A DNA stretch of 64,000 nt from contig NZ_CP183303.1 of the NCBI RefSeq assembly GCF_048541585.1, forward strand, positions 2,790,001-2,854,000, read 5' to 3'. The DNA is from Legionella_C sp048541585. GTDB lineage: Bacteria; Pseudomonadota; Gammaproteobacteria; Legionellales; Legionellaceae. Position numbers and translations under genes: made by a program. Shown one piece after another: positions 24,833 through 33,870 of this stretch. Each line of letters opens with the position of its first letter. Within the stretch, counting starts at the first letter, position 1. Below the pieces are notes generated by a model that saw only the letters and a program-made list of their open reading frames with translations, had not been told where the DNA came from and made no database searches.

Positions 24833-26127
24833 TGTGCGACTTTTGCCTGACGTAAAGAAGATAATAGTTCATTTGCGTTAGCTAAGCTAATTCGTTTATT
24901 GACTAATAGTAAATGCTGTAACCGCTCTTTTAAAACAGGTATCTCTTGATCAGTGGCACCTGCAACAAGTAATAAATTATCAATATGCAACTTCATGTGG
25001 CCTTTAATAATACCGTCAGTGCATAACGCTTTTAACGCTCCTAAATTCTGTACAAGACCTACGGCAGCAATAATTCTTGATAAGTGATTAGCTGATTGAA
25101 TACCCATCATTTTTAAACATAATTTAGCTGTAGGATGTAGCGCCGTTACCCCGCCTACTGTCCCAACGATGATGGGTGCAGTTAGCTGACCGATAAGCTG
25201 GCCTTGATTAAAACGCCAACGAGTAATTGCTTGATAATGGCCATGACGTGCGGCATACGCATGTACGCCAGCTTCAACCGCGCGCCAGTCATTCCCTGTT
25301 GCAATTAAGACAGGATCAATACCATTCATTACCCCTTTATTATGAGTTGTGGCGCGATAAGGATCTTTTTCCGCAAAATAAGAAGCTTCCTGTAAACGCA
25401 GACCTAATTCAGGTTCAACGTCATTAATAATAACTTGCGCCGTGGTAAGCTTTTGATCATTTAAATTAGATAAAATACACATGGTGACTTGTTCACCCGT
25501 GATATTTTCAATAGGTGTTTTGAGATATTCTAAAACTTGATTAATAATATTAGCGCCCATAGCATCACAGCTATTCATCATTAAATGAATAATAGCCATA
25601 TCGCCGCCATCCTCACGTATCAAATGGCGAAGCTTAAGATCAGTTACACCACCGCCGCGCTTTACCATACTGCTAGCGACATCTTCATTAGCTTTTTCAA
25701 TTAGAAATTGTTTGTTTTCAGCGAACATTGCAGCAAAGCGTGTAAAATCTTTGACTTTAGCAAGCTGAATTTGACCTAAGATATTTTCACCCTCTACCCA
25801 TGTAACAATCTGACCTTGTTGTCTAATCCATTTTGCAGTTTTAGAGAGCGCGGCAATAATTGAAGTTTCTTCAACAGCAAGCGGAATAACGTAATCTTCA
25901 CCATCAATACAAAAATTAGTAGCAACGCCTAATGGGAGTTGAAAATAGCCAATGACATTTTCAATGAGTTTATCGGCAAGTACTGTATCTTGTACACCAC
26001 CACAATTTAAGTAATTTAAGTCTTCGACCGTTAAAACGCCTAGCTGTATAAGTCGTTGGAATCTTTCTTCACGCGTTAAACGCGAAAAACCCTGGAATAA
26101 TTTTCCCGCTTGTTTGCTTATAGGCAT
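24829..26127 (-). CDS. mvaA: hydroxymethylglutaryl-CoA reductase, class II
   Basis: 432 residues. Catalyses reduction of HMG-CoA to mevalonate, the committed step of the mevalonate pathway. Class II features: ENVIGYFQLPLGVATNF near the N-terminus with the catalytic Glu, MNSCDAMGANIINQVLE in the nucleotide-binding domain, GNDWRAVEAGVHAYA, and a late histidine in the segment GHMKLHIDNLL. A GGGGAAGG Shine-Dalgarno precedes the ATG. The start overlaps the end of the upstream fni gene by 10 bp, so translation is probably coupled. Confidence 0.95.
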   Translation of the reverse strand: MPISKQAGKLFQGFSRLTREERFQRLIQLGVLTVEDLNYLNCGGVQDTVLADKLIENVIGYFQLPLGVATNFCIDGEDYVIPLAVEETSIIAALSKTAKWIRQQGQIVTWVEGENILGQIQLAKVKDFTRFAAMFAENKQFLIEKANEDVASSMVKRGGGVTDLKLRHLIREDGGDMAIIHLMMNSCDAMGANIINQVLEYLKTPIENITGEQVTMCILSNLNDQKLTTAQVIINDVEPELGLRLQEASYFAEKDPYRATTHNKGVMNGIDPVLIATGNDWRAVEAGVHAYAARHGHYQAITRWRFNQGQLIGQLTAPIIVGTVGGVTALHPTAKLCLKMMGIQSANHLSRIIAAVGLVQNLGALKALCTDGIIKGHMKLHIDNLLLVAGATDQEIPVLKERLQHLLLVNKRISLANANELLSSLRQAKVAQ

Positions 26128-27143
26128 GCCTTCCCCTTTAAATCAGCAATCACGCAACTACCTGTACAAAACATAGCAACTTGCAATTCATATTCTATTG
26201 TAGTCATTAGGTTAAAAACTTCGTCTGTATTAATTAAAGCCGCTTCTAGCATAGGCTTTGCAAAACCAATGGTGGTTGCACCTAATGCAAATAATTTAGC
26301 AGCGTCTAAGCCATGTCGAACACCACCAGAGCCCCAAATTTCAAAGCATGGACTAACTGCCGTAGCATTTAGTACACTATTGACTGTGGTTATGCCCCAA
26401 TTTTTAAAGGTTGTAGCGACTTTTTCCTGTAGCATTCCACTAGAGCGACAGCCTTCAATTCGGCCCCAATGAGTTCCTCCTAATCCACTTACATCAACCG
26501 CGGCCACACCAATATCATTTAATCGTTTTAAGGTAGGTATTGAAAAACCACAGCCTGTTTCTTTGACAATAACAGGCAAAGGTAAATCCTTAACTAACCT
26601 CTCTAATTTTTGCCAACAGCCCTTAAAAAAGGGAGTCCCTTCAGGTTGAATTACTTCTTGTAATGGATTGCAATGAATAATTAATCCTTTTGCTTGCAAA
26701 ACATCAGTTAATTTCATTATTTGTGTTAAAGAGGTCTCTAGAAGCTGCGCGATACCTAAATTACTAAATAAATCTACCTCTGGAAAATCAATCCGCAAGG
26801 AATGCCATTCATTAGCAGCGTCATTATCAAATAACTCTCGACGCTGCGAACCAACGCCCATTGCCCAGCCGCTTTGAGCACAGGCTGCAAGTAAAGTTTG
26901 ATTAATAGCTTTAGCTCTACGATGCCCAGCCGTCATAGAACTTACTAAAAAAGGTTTACTGACAACTTGACCAAATCGCTGGCTTGTAATAGATAAATCA
27001 TTAAAATTAAGATCAGGTAGTGCTTCATGCTGCAGAGAGACTTGATCAAAGATATTAAATTCTGAAGCCTGATTAGAGGATAATAATGCTAATTCAATAT
27101 GATCTTCTTTACGTTTTTCAAATTGACTGAAATTATCTTGCAT
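26118..27143 (-). CDS. fni: type 2 isopentenyl-diphosphate isomerase
   Basis: 341 residues. This FMN- and NADPH-dependent enzyme interconverts IPP and DMAPP. Typical blocks: RKEDHIELAL at the N-terminus, FLVSSMTAGH, GVGSQRRE, HCNPLQEVIQPEG, PVIVKETGCGFS, a VDVSGLGGTHW FMN-phosphate loop, and IWGSGGVRHGLDAAKLFALGA (read in two blocks). It is the first gene of the fni-mvaA-kinase operon. The type 2 enzyme is expected in bacteria that use the mevalonate route. Confidence 0.94.
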   Translation of the reverse strand: MQDNFSQFEKRKEDHIELALLSSNQASEFNIFDQVSLQHEALPDLNFNDLSITSQRFGQVVSKPFLVSSMTAGHRRAKAINQTLLAACAQSGWAMGVGSQRRELFDNDAANEWHSLRIDFPEVDLFSNLGIAQLLETSLTQIMKLTDVLQAKGLIIHCNPLQEVIQPEGTPFFKGCWQKLERLVKDLPLPVIVKETGCGFSIPTLKRLNDIGVAAVDVSGLGGTHWGRIEGCRSSGMLQEKVATTFKNWGITTVNSVLNATAVSPCFEIWGSGGVRHGLDAAKLFALGATTIGFAKPMLEAALINTDEVFNLMTTIEYELQVAMFCTGSCVIADLKGKACL

Positions 27144-27243
27144 AGCGTACTAATAACTCTAAAAATGGTTTAGATTTTAGCATAATTATTTGTCTTTTAA
27201 AAAAAGTTAGATAATTGAGTTAACTTAAGAAATACCTTTAAGT

Positions 27244-28248
27244 TTATCTTATCTTACTTAATAAGTAATAAATATCATTTAATCGAGTGTTTAATCGAGT
27301 AAAAAAATAGATTAAATTAAAGAATCCTAAGGCTTTATGATCTAAAGTAGCAAAACGTTTAGGGTCATCACGAATTGCTTTATTAAATTGCTCCATTAAA
27401 TTATTTGGTGGCAACATAGAACCATAATCCTCATTCTTTAAGCGCTTCTTTAATGTTGTTAAATTAGCTTGGGTTACCTCAAGAGAAAACTTGATGTGAT
27501 TGCGCTCTTCCTGTGTTAAATAAGGTTCAATCCAGCGATAAGCTTCAATTAACCCTACGACATATTTAATACAAAAAGCAGATTCTGTCATAAGTAAATA
27601 AAAATCTTTTCTATTCATGCGATGAAATAAAAATTCATAACTAATAGTTAGTGAATTATTACGCAATGCCTGAAAATCAGCATACAAACGTTGACTTTCT
27701 ATAATAGGATGATGCTTTTCCTCTTCAAAAGTTAAATTTAAAATCATCTGAATTTGTTCAATATTCTTAATAAATATTTTTGGTATATTTGTTTTTACAG
27801 GTAAGCAAAATCGACTTACTAAAATAGCAATACCAGCACCTATGGCCGTATCTAAAATTCTATCGCGAAGTAGATTTAAGTCCCACTCCCCAAGTATGGC
27901 GAATAAAAAAACAACAACACCAGTTAAAGCAAAGATACCTATTAAATGGTAGATAGAAAATAAATAAACAGCAAAGAAAACAAACACTAATAGGATTAAT
28001 AAAATAAGCGTATGGTCTGGTGGAATTATCCAGTACAATGCTGTACCAACCCCCCCTCCTAAAATAGTCATACTAACTCGTTCTAAAGAGCGCCTTAAAC
28101 TATCGCCCCAAGTCTGTACGGTTAAAGCCATCGCGGTCATTGCTACCCAATAACCTCTTTCTAACTGCAAGCAGTAAGTAAGTAATTCAGCGATCGCAAC
28201 AGCAATAGCTGCCTGATATCCTCGCTTAGTTGTATTCCTAATTTCCAT
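27244..28248 (-). CDS. FUSC-family inner membrane protein, paralogue 2
   Basis: 334 residues. The N-terminal half has about six membrane spans in the pattern of fusaric-acid-resistance/YccS-type proteins (RGYWVAMTAMALTVQTWGDSL, RVSMTILGGGVGTALYW, RILDTAIGAGIAILVSRF). The C-terminal half is a soluble helical domain. It is probably an aromatic-acid or small-molecule efflux component. It starts 8 bp after the paralogous gene at 28256-29308, so the two form an operon and may make one transporter. Confidence 0.75.
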   Translation of the reverse strand: MEIRNTTKRGYQAAIAVAIAELLTYCLQLERGYWVAMTAMALTVQTWGDSLRRSLERVSMTILGGGVGTALYWIIPPDHTLILLILLVFVFFAVYLFSIYHLIGIFALTGVVVFLFAILGEWDLNLLRDRILDTAIGAGIAILVSRFCLPVKTNIPKIFIKNIEQIQMILNLTFEEEKHHPIIESQRLYADFQALRNNSLTISYEFLFHRMNRKDFYLLMTESAFCIKYVVGLIEAYRWIEPYLTQEERNHIKFSLEVTQANLTTLKKRLKNEDYGSMLPPNNLMEQFNKAIRDDPKRFATLDHKALGFFNLIYFFTRLNTRLNDIYYLLSKIR

Positions 28249-28255
28249 TGCCAGC

Positions 28256-29308
28256 TCACCCTAAATGAGTAATATGTTGATTAAATAGATTAAAGCTTAA
28301 TTGAAGGTTTAAAATAGCCATAATAGTCGTTGGCTCTGTTAAGTATTGTTCTCTTAACGACTCATTTAAAATTTGCAGTGAAACTGGCTTTATATTTCCA
28401 GAAATAGAATAGTTCTTACTCATAGTTAAAGAGTCTAGTAATTGACTGAACTCTTTATTAATTGAACCTAACGTTGAGCGTACAGTATTAGGTAAATGAT
28501 AACCATGGATTTTCAGGATACGATAGGCCTCAATCATTAACATATAGGCATGCGTTAAAGCATATTGATGCATTAAAATATTATTAACTTTATTTTCTTG
28601 TTCATTTCCCGATAAATATTGTTCAAGCGCCTGATTAATATCTAAAAGTTGATTTAAATGATCTTTAAGCTGATTAAATGTTTTTTCTTCTACAGGTCGA
28701 ATAGAACTTCTAGATAGGAGATAACGCTCGATATCCAACATACCTAAAGCTAATAGATGAAAGAAACGATTGGAATTATAAATAAATAATTGCGAGTGAT
28801 TTTCGGGAAAAATGAATAATAACGTTAGTGCCGAAACCAGCAACCCAATAATAAGACCATGCAAATGAAGCTCTATTGCATTACTTGTATCCACAGGAAG
28901 AATAGTGGCTGAAAAACAAAGCATCCACATCATCATTGGTGCTAAACTAGTTTGTAAATCAAACCGGCGGATATAATTTACACTAAAAGCTAAAATAACT
29001 AATGTAAGGCTTTTTAAATTATAAAAATCACGTATGTATAGACCTAAAAGAAACAAACTAAAATAAACTAGATTAAATAAAATTACCTGTATAATACGTT
29101 CTAAGTATGTTTTTGCAGCGATTCCCTGCATAGCAAACCCACACACTAAGCCACCAATTACTTTAGTTAAAAAACTTTCCTGATTAAGAAGTAGTAGAGT
29201 AATTAAAATTGCAAAAACTGTTCGTGCTGCATGCTTTAAAGAAAAGTAGCCAGGGTCAATATTCCATAAAAACATAGATATTTGGTTAAAACGGGAAAAT
29301 TCCTGCAT
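28256..29308 (-). CDS. FUSC-family inner membrane protein, paralogue 1
   Basis: 350 residues with the same layout as the next gene: six predicted spans in the first 170 residues (FAILITLLLLNQE, GGLVCGFAMQGIAAKTY, LHGLIIGLLVSALTLLFIF) and a helical cytoplasmic C-terminal domain. It is the first gene of the pair. A palindromic mobile element (29347-29474) lies directly upstream, in the divergent region shared with the Mla operon, and may affect the promoter. Confidence 0.72.
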   Translation of the reverse strand: MQEFSRFNQISMFLWNIDPGYFSLKHAARTVFAILITLLLLNQESFLTKVIGGLVCGFAMQGIAAKTYLERIIQVILFNLVYFSLFLLGLYIRDFYNLKSLTLVILAFSVNYIRRFDLQTSLAPMMMWMLCFSATILPVDTSNAIELHLHGLIIGLLVSALTLLFIFPENHSQLFIYNSNRFFHLLALGMLDIERYLLSRSSIRPVEEKTFNQLKDHLNQLLDINQALEQYLSGNEQENKVNNILMHQYALTHAYMLMIEAYRILKIHGYHLPNTVRSTLGSINKEFSQLLDSLTMSKNYSISGNIKPVSLQILNESLREQYLTEPTTIMAILNLQLSFNLFNQHITHLG

Positions 29309-29346
29309 GATAAAGCCACCTCCAGTAAAGCACCGTTTAACTCATT

Positions 29347-29474
29347 AGATTTCTTTCGAAACTACCATCTGCTAATAAAAGACGTCAATGAAGCGGTTTA
29401 AAAGGCTTTTTACACTTTTATACTCACATTTTTTATTGACCTTAACTTATGCTTGACAGTTTCGAAAGAAATCT
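29347..29474. mobile_element. MITE-like inverted-repeat element, copy 1
   Basis: 128 bp bounded by AGATTTCTTTCGAAACT and its complement AGTTTCGAAAGAAATCT, perfect over 17 bp. ATT on the left and TTT on the right may be a 3-bp target duplication with one change. No coding capacity. Related copies lie at 43452, 54457 and 56240, with a fragment at 63212. Confidence 0.8.
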
Positions 29475-29555
29475 TTTAGCTACTTTTTATTAATATTTTT
29501 GCTGCAAAAAGGTATTTCGTATTATCCTAGGCTATTTTACATAGCCAACTTAATT

Positions 29556-30683
29556 ATGAATAAGGTAAAACCAGCTGCTAAGCTTGTCTTTGATGATGAA
29601 AAGAACTGCTATCAATGTCAAGGAGCATGGACAATTAATTCTTTGCACGAACTAGGTAGTAGTACATCAGAGGTAAGTCTTAAGTCCGATAATATTGTTA
29701 TTAGTGGCGCCGACCTTACAGCTTTTGATAGTGCTGGCGCTTTAGCACTTCATGAGTTTATTAAAAAAGTAGAAGATAAAAATAAAACAGTAACTTTAAC
29801 TGATTTTTCTGAGCAACAGGAAGCGTTACTAAAATTAATAAGTGATAAAAAAGACACACTAGATTATAAAATTCCCTCTTACCAACGTCATAATTTTCTT
29901 TATCGTACTGGTTATGAGGCCATACAAAAGGTACATCAAGCTACAGGATTTATTGCACTTGTTGGTGATCTCACGCTCAAATTAGGTGAAGCATTAAAGC
30001 AATGGCGCCGATTTAGACTAGCAAGTATTGTCTCTAATATTGATTCTAGTGGTATTCAAGCTTTACCTATTGTTGCACTTTTATCTTTTTTAATTGGCGT
30101 TGTTTTAGCTTACCAAATGGGTTTACAGTTACAAACTTATGGTGCCAATATTTTTATCGCTTATTTATCAGGTATGGCTATTTTCCGCGAATTTGCTCCC
30201 TTAATTACAGCCATTATTGTAGCAGGACGCACAAGCTCTGCATTTACCGCTCAAATTGGTAGTATGAAAATTAATGAAGAAATAGATGCTGTTTTAACTA
30301 TGGGTTTATCACCTACGGAGCTACTGGTAATGCCTAAAGTCATGGCTTTACTTATCGTATTTCCTTTATTAATTTTTTGGTCTGATTTTTTTAGTATTCT
30401 AGGCTCTATGTTTATGTCTAAATGGATGCTTAATATTGGCTATTATGATTTTTTAATGCGTCTTAAAGAATCGGTTGGCGTAAAACAACTTTTATTAGGT
30501 TTATATAAAGCACCAGCATTTGCTTTAATTACAGCATTGGTAGGATGCTATCAGGGGTTTTTAGTACAAGCTAATGCTGATAGTATTGGTACACAAACAA
30601 CAAAAAGTGTTGTCCAAGCTTTGTTCTTAATTATTGTTGCAGACGCTATATACTCTGTCCTTTACAGCTGGGTGGATGTTTAA
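29556..30683 (+). CDS. mlaE: Mla-type lipid ABC transporter permease with N-terminal STAS domain
   Basis: 375 residues from the ATG at 29556 (the frame is open from a TTG at 29499). The first 90 residues form a STAS/MlaB-like domain (VISGADLTAFDSAGALALHEF). The rest is the MlaE permease: SFLIGVVLAYQMGLQLQTYG, FREFAPLITAIIVAGRTSSA, the coupling motif EEIDAVLTMGLSP and LVGCYQGF. With the ATPase, MCE protein and lipoprotein that follow, it should move phospholipids between the inner and outer membranes. The fused STAS domain stands in for a separate MlaB. Confidence 0.9.
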   Translation: MNKVKPAAKLVFDDEKNCYQCQGAWTINSLHELGSSTSEVSLKSDNIVISGADLTAFDSAGALALHEFIKKVEDKNKTVTLTDFSEQQEALLKLISDKKDTLDYKIPSYQRHNFLYRTGYEAIQKVHQATGFIALVGDLTLKLGEALKQWRRFRLASIVSNIDSSGIQALPIVALLSFLIGVVLAYQMGLQLQTYGANIFIAYLSGMAIFREFAPLITAIIVAGRTSSAFTAQIGSMKINEEIDAVLTMGLSPTELLVMPKVMALLIVFPLLIFWSDFFSILGSMFMSKWMLNIGYYDFLMRLKESVGVKQLLLGLYKAPAFALITALVGCYQGFLVQANADSIGTQTTKSVVQALFLIIVADAIYSVLYSWVDV

Positions 30684-31420
30684 TGAATCAACCAGTTATT
30701 GAAATAGAGGGTCTTAAAAATTATTTAGGTGGCCAATGGGTACACTCAGATGTCAATCTAACGGTACAACAAGGGGAAATCTTAGCTATTATTGGTGGAA
30801 GTGGTAGTGGTAAAACAACTATTTTAAGAAGTTTACTTATGCTACTTAAGCCTACAGCAGGCTCCTTAAAAATATTTGGTCAAGACCTCGCGACGCTTTC
30901 AGCTTATGAAGCCTTTAAAATTCGTCAACGTTGGGGAATGTTATTTCAACATAGTGCTCTTTTCTCAGCCATAACTGTTTTAGAAAACGTAATGTTTCCT
31001 ATGAAAGAATTTACTTCTTTAGATGTAAATTTTATGGAAGAATTAGCTATGCTTAAAATCGCTTTAGTAGGATTGCCTAAAGAAGCAGCCGGTAAATTCC
31101 CAGCTGAATTAAGTGGCGGTATGCAAAGACGTGCTGCGGCAGCGCGCGCCATTGCAATGGATCCTGAACTTTTATTTCTTGATGAGCCTACTACGGGGTT
31201 AGACCCCCATAGCGCTCGATTATTCGATGATTTGATTTTATTTCTACGTAATGTATTAAATTTAACTGTCGTTATGATTAGTCATGATTTGGAATCATTA
31301 AAGCGTATAACTGATAGAGTAGCCTTCGTCGGTGATGGACAAGTGCTATCTGTTGCACCTATTGAGGAATTAAGAGAAAATCAACATCCATTGATAGCTG
31401 ATTATTTTAATAATCTTTAA
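30683..31420 (+). CDS. mlaF: Mla-type lipid ABC transporter ATPase
   Basis: 245 residues, a complete ABC ATPase: Walker A GGSGSGKTT near residue 38, Q-loop in FQHSALFSA, signature ELSGGMQRRAAAARA, Walker B LLFLDEPTTGLDP and switch ISHD. The MlaF-type signature with RR after SGGM is clear. It overlaps the permease gene by one base. It is separated from mlaD by a 222-bp gap that contains a large hairpin. Confidence 0.92.
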   Translation: MNQPVIEIEGLKNYLGGQWVHSDVNLTVQQGEILAIIGGSGSGKTTILRSLLMLLKPTAGSLKIFGQDLATLSAYEAFKIRQRWGMLFQHSALFSAITVLENVMFPMKEFTSLDVNFMEELAMLKIALVGLPKEAAGKFPAELSGGMQRRAAAARAIAMDPELLFLDEPTTGLDPHSARLFDDLILFLRNVLNLTVVMISHDLESLKRITDRVAFVGDGQVLSVAPIEELRENQHPLIADYFNNL

Positions 31421-31455
31421 ACAAATTAAATTTTAGTTTATTAATATAAAATGAC

Positions 31456-31600
31456 CTTTGTATAGAACAAAATATGTAAACATCCTTTAACCTTAAGCCT
31501 ATGTCCTGCGATTTCTTGTAGGATCCCGTGAACAAACACGAGACATAGGCCTGTTAAAAAGAGCCTTTCACCTGATTTTTGATGTTTGTTCTGTATAAAG
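31456..31600. repeat. nested hairpin inside the mla operon
   Basis: Outer arms CTTTGTATAGAACAAA (31456-31471) and TTTGTTCTGTATAAAG (31585-31600); inner arms GCCTATGTC (31498-31506) and GACATAGGC (31542-31550). The inner part, ATGTCCTGCG and then AGGATCCCGTG, resembles the repeat unit of the array at 40880-41580. It lies between mlaF and mlaD. Confidence 0.7.
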
Positions 31601-31642
31601 ATAAATGACTTTAAGTCTATAAATTTAGTATTGGAGTAACTT

Positions 31643-32557
31643 TTGGAAGCAAAAACCAATTACACCATGGTGGGCTTAGCTGTTATTATCTTAGCAAGTG
31701 CATTAGCTATTGCAGCTGTCTGGCTTTCAGTTGGCCTCGATAAAAAAAGATATAACATTTATGCGGTCTATATTCATGAAGCTGTAAATGGTTTAAGCTT
31801 AGATTCGCCTGTTAAATATAATGGTGTCCAAGTAGGTAATGTTTCTAAAATCGAACTAAGCAAACTAGACCCACAAGAAGTTAAATTATTATTAAATATT
31901 GTTGAAGGGACACCCATTACCACAAGCACTACAGCAACCTTAATTTCTCAAGGCATTACTGGAACAACCTATGTTGGTTTAGCAGCAAATTCTTCTGATT
32001 TAACACCTTTAGAAAAATTACCACAAGAGCCCTATCCTATTATTCCAACTAAACCTTCATTATTTAAGCAATTAGATAGCGTGATTAAAGATGTATCTGA
32101 AAATATCAATAGTGTTAGTGTCCGTATAAAAGAAATTTTAGATACTGAAAATGCGGCAAATCTAAAAAAATCATTAGCTAATATTGAGTCATTTACCGAG
32201 ACACTTGCAAAGCAAAATCAACATATTTCTAGTAGTTTAAAAAACTCAGATATCTTTTTAAAAAATATGGCTGAAGCAAGTAAGCAACTACCAAGTGTCA
32301 TCAAAGATTTAAAACAAAGCATGAATAAATTAACTGACGAAGTTAGTCAGGCAAGTGAGAGTGTAAGTAGCACTATGAAGTCTGGAAAAACGGCTATTGA
32401 TAAAATTTCACAGCAAACGATACCGCCTGCGCTTGCATTGCTACGTCGTCTGAATGCTATTGCTGCAAACCTTGAAAAGGTCAGTAACCAACTAAAACAA
32501 AATCCAGCCGTTATTATTCGAGGTACAACTGGGCCAAAACCGGGCCCCGGAGAGTAA
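31643..32557 (+). CDS. mlaD: MlaD-type MCE lipid-binding protein
   Basis: 304 residues. One N-terminal membrane anchor (YTMVGLAVIILASALAIAA), then an MCE domain at about 37-115 (GLSLDSPVKYNGVQVGNVSKI, TPITTSTTATLISQGITG, TYVGLAA). A long helical C-terminal part is rich in Ser, Lys and Gln and would form a periplasmic tube or stalk. The start is TTG with TTGGAG 8 nt upstream. It presents phospholipid to the MlaE-MlaF complex. Confidence 0.9.
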   Translation: MEAKTNYTMVGLAVIILASALAIAAVWLSVGLDKKRYNIYAVYIHEAVNGLSLDSPVKYNGVQVGNVSKIELSKLDPQEVKLLLNIVEGTPITTSTTATLISQGITGTTYVGLAANSSDLTPLEKLPQEPYPIIPTKPSLFKQLDSVIKDVSENINSVSVRIKEILDTENAANLKKSLANIESFTETLAKQNQHISSSLKNSDIFLKNMAEASKQLPSVIKDLKQSMNKLTDEVSQASESVSSTMKSGKTAIDKISQQTIPPALALLRRLNAIAANLEKVSNQLKQNPAVIIRGTTGPKPGPGE

Positions 32558-32559
32558 AT

Positions 32560-33174
32560 GTGGAAAGAATAATAGTTTTAATTTTGAGTGCCTGCTGTTT
32601 TTTCCTAGCTGGCTGCTCACCTGTTAAACCAACAATAACTGACGAATATAAACTAGCTACCTTCAGCGAAAAAAAATTAGCTAATCACTATACAAATTTA
32701 TCTATCTTAGTAGCTCAACCAGAAGCTGTATCTGGCTATGATACGCAAGATATGCGTTATGTAAGTAAGCCTTTTGAGCTTAGCACTTATGCCCATAACG
32801 CTTGGATTGGTACACCAGCGGACATGCTACTGCCTTTAATTCTACAAAGTCTTCAGCGCAGTGGTTATTTTTATGTAGTTACATCAGCACCAGTTACTGA
32901 AAATACCGATTACCGTCTAGATACGCAGCTTATTGAATTACAACAAAATTTTCTAGTCAAGCCGAGTCGCCTTGACTTAACAGTTAAAGTAGTATTAACT
33001 CATTTGCCCGATAATCGGATTGTTGCATCAGAAATAATTAATGAGCATGTGAGCTGTCTATCTGATACTCCTTACGGCGGTGTTGTTGCAGCAAATCAAG
33101 CGACTAAGCTTTTTACAGCACAATTGACTGATTTTGTTGTAAAACATACAAAAAATGATAGAAATAGATCATGA
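32560..33174 (+). CDS. ABC-type transport auxiliary lipoprotein
   Basis: 204 residues. A lipoprotein signal, VLILSACCFFLAGC, has the acceptor Cys at about 19. The mature part (YTNLSILVAQPEA, MRYVSKPFELSTYAHNAW, LRLDT-like strands, LTVKVVLTHLP) resembles the PqiC/ABC-auxiliary lipoprotein domain found at the end of MCE operons. It likely sits in the outer membrane or periplasm and receives lipid from MlaD. The start is GTG, 2 bp after the mlaD stop, with GGAGAG upstream. Confidence 0.82.
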   Translation: MERIIVLILSACCFFLAGCSPVKPTITDEYKLATFSEKKLANHYTNLSILVAQPEAVSGYDTQDMRYVSKPFELSTYAHNAWIGTPADMLLPLILQSLQRSGYFYVVTSAPVTENTDYRLDTQLIELQQNFLVKPSRLDLTVKVVLTHLPDNRIVASEIINEHVSCLSDTPYGGVVAANQATKLFTAQLTDFVVKHTKNDRNRS

Positions 33175-33345
33175 CAAGGCATGGCGAAATTGTTAAAACA
33201 ATTGTACAATGAGCCGCCATTTGGCACATCAATGCAGGCTTAAGAATAGCAAACTTATTTAGAAGTTTCTGCGGTAAGTCAGCAAGAATTATTATTCAGA
33301 TTTTACATTTAATATTTACAATAAATTTGATAAAGGAGAAAAAGG

Positions 33346-33870
33346 ATGAAAGCTAAATCGTTTTCAAAATTGGGGCTAGTGGCCGCAAGCATCGTCCTGC
33401 TGGCATCCTGCTCAAAAAATCCTAATGGTGCTGGGATGGCATATGATGACGGGGATATGGCTTCTCATGGTTTAGGACAATTTACTCGTTTTCCAGGTCA
33501 AGCGCCAGGTGAGTCCTATACAACGCAAGCCCCTCATAATCAACTTTATCTTTTCTCTTATGATGATAGTACTTTCAATCCAAAATATATGGCTTCTTTA
33601 AATGCCCAATCTGAATATTTAAAATCTCATCCACGTGCACACGTACTATTAGCAGGACACACGGATGAACGAGGTAGCCGTGAATATAATGTTGCATTAG
33701 GCGAGCGACGAGCAAATACTGTTGCGGAATTAATGCGTATGGCAGGCGTAAATCGTCAGCAACTCCGTATTGTAAGTTATGGAAAAGAACGGCCTGCAAA
33801 TTTTGGTCACGACGCAGCATCCCACGCACAAAACCGTCGTGTAGAATTTATTTATGAGGCAACCCGATGA
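33346..33870 (+). CDS. pal: peptidoglycan-associated lipoprotein Pal
   Basis: 174 residues. Lipoprotein signal with lipobox LLASC (Cys at about 22). The C-terminal OmpA-like domain has the peptidoglycan-binding pattern AGHTDERGSREYNVALGERR and NRRVEF. It is part of the Tol-Pal envelope system. The gene overlaps cpoB by 4 bp. TolB, usually just upstream, is not present in this window; the Mla operon takes that place. Confidence 0.95.
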   Translation: MKAKSFSKLGLVAASIVLLASCSKNPNGAGMAYDDGDMASHGLGQFTRFPGQAPGESYTTQAPHNQLYLFSYDDSTFNPKYMASLNAQSEYLKSHPRAHVLLAGHTDERGSREYNVALGERRANTVAELMRMAGVNRQQLRIVSYGKERPANFGHDAASHAQNRRVEFIYEATR

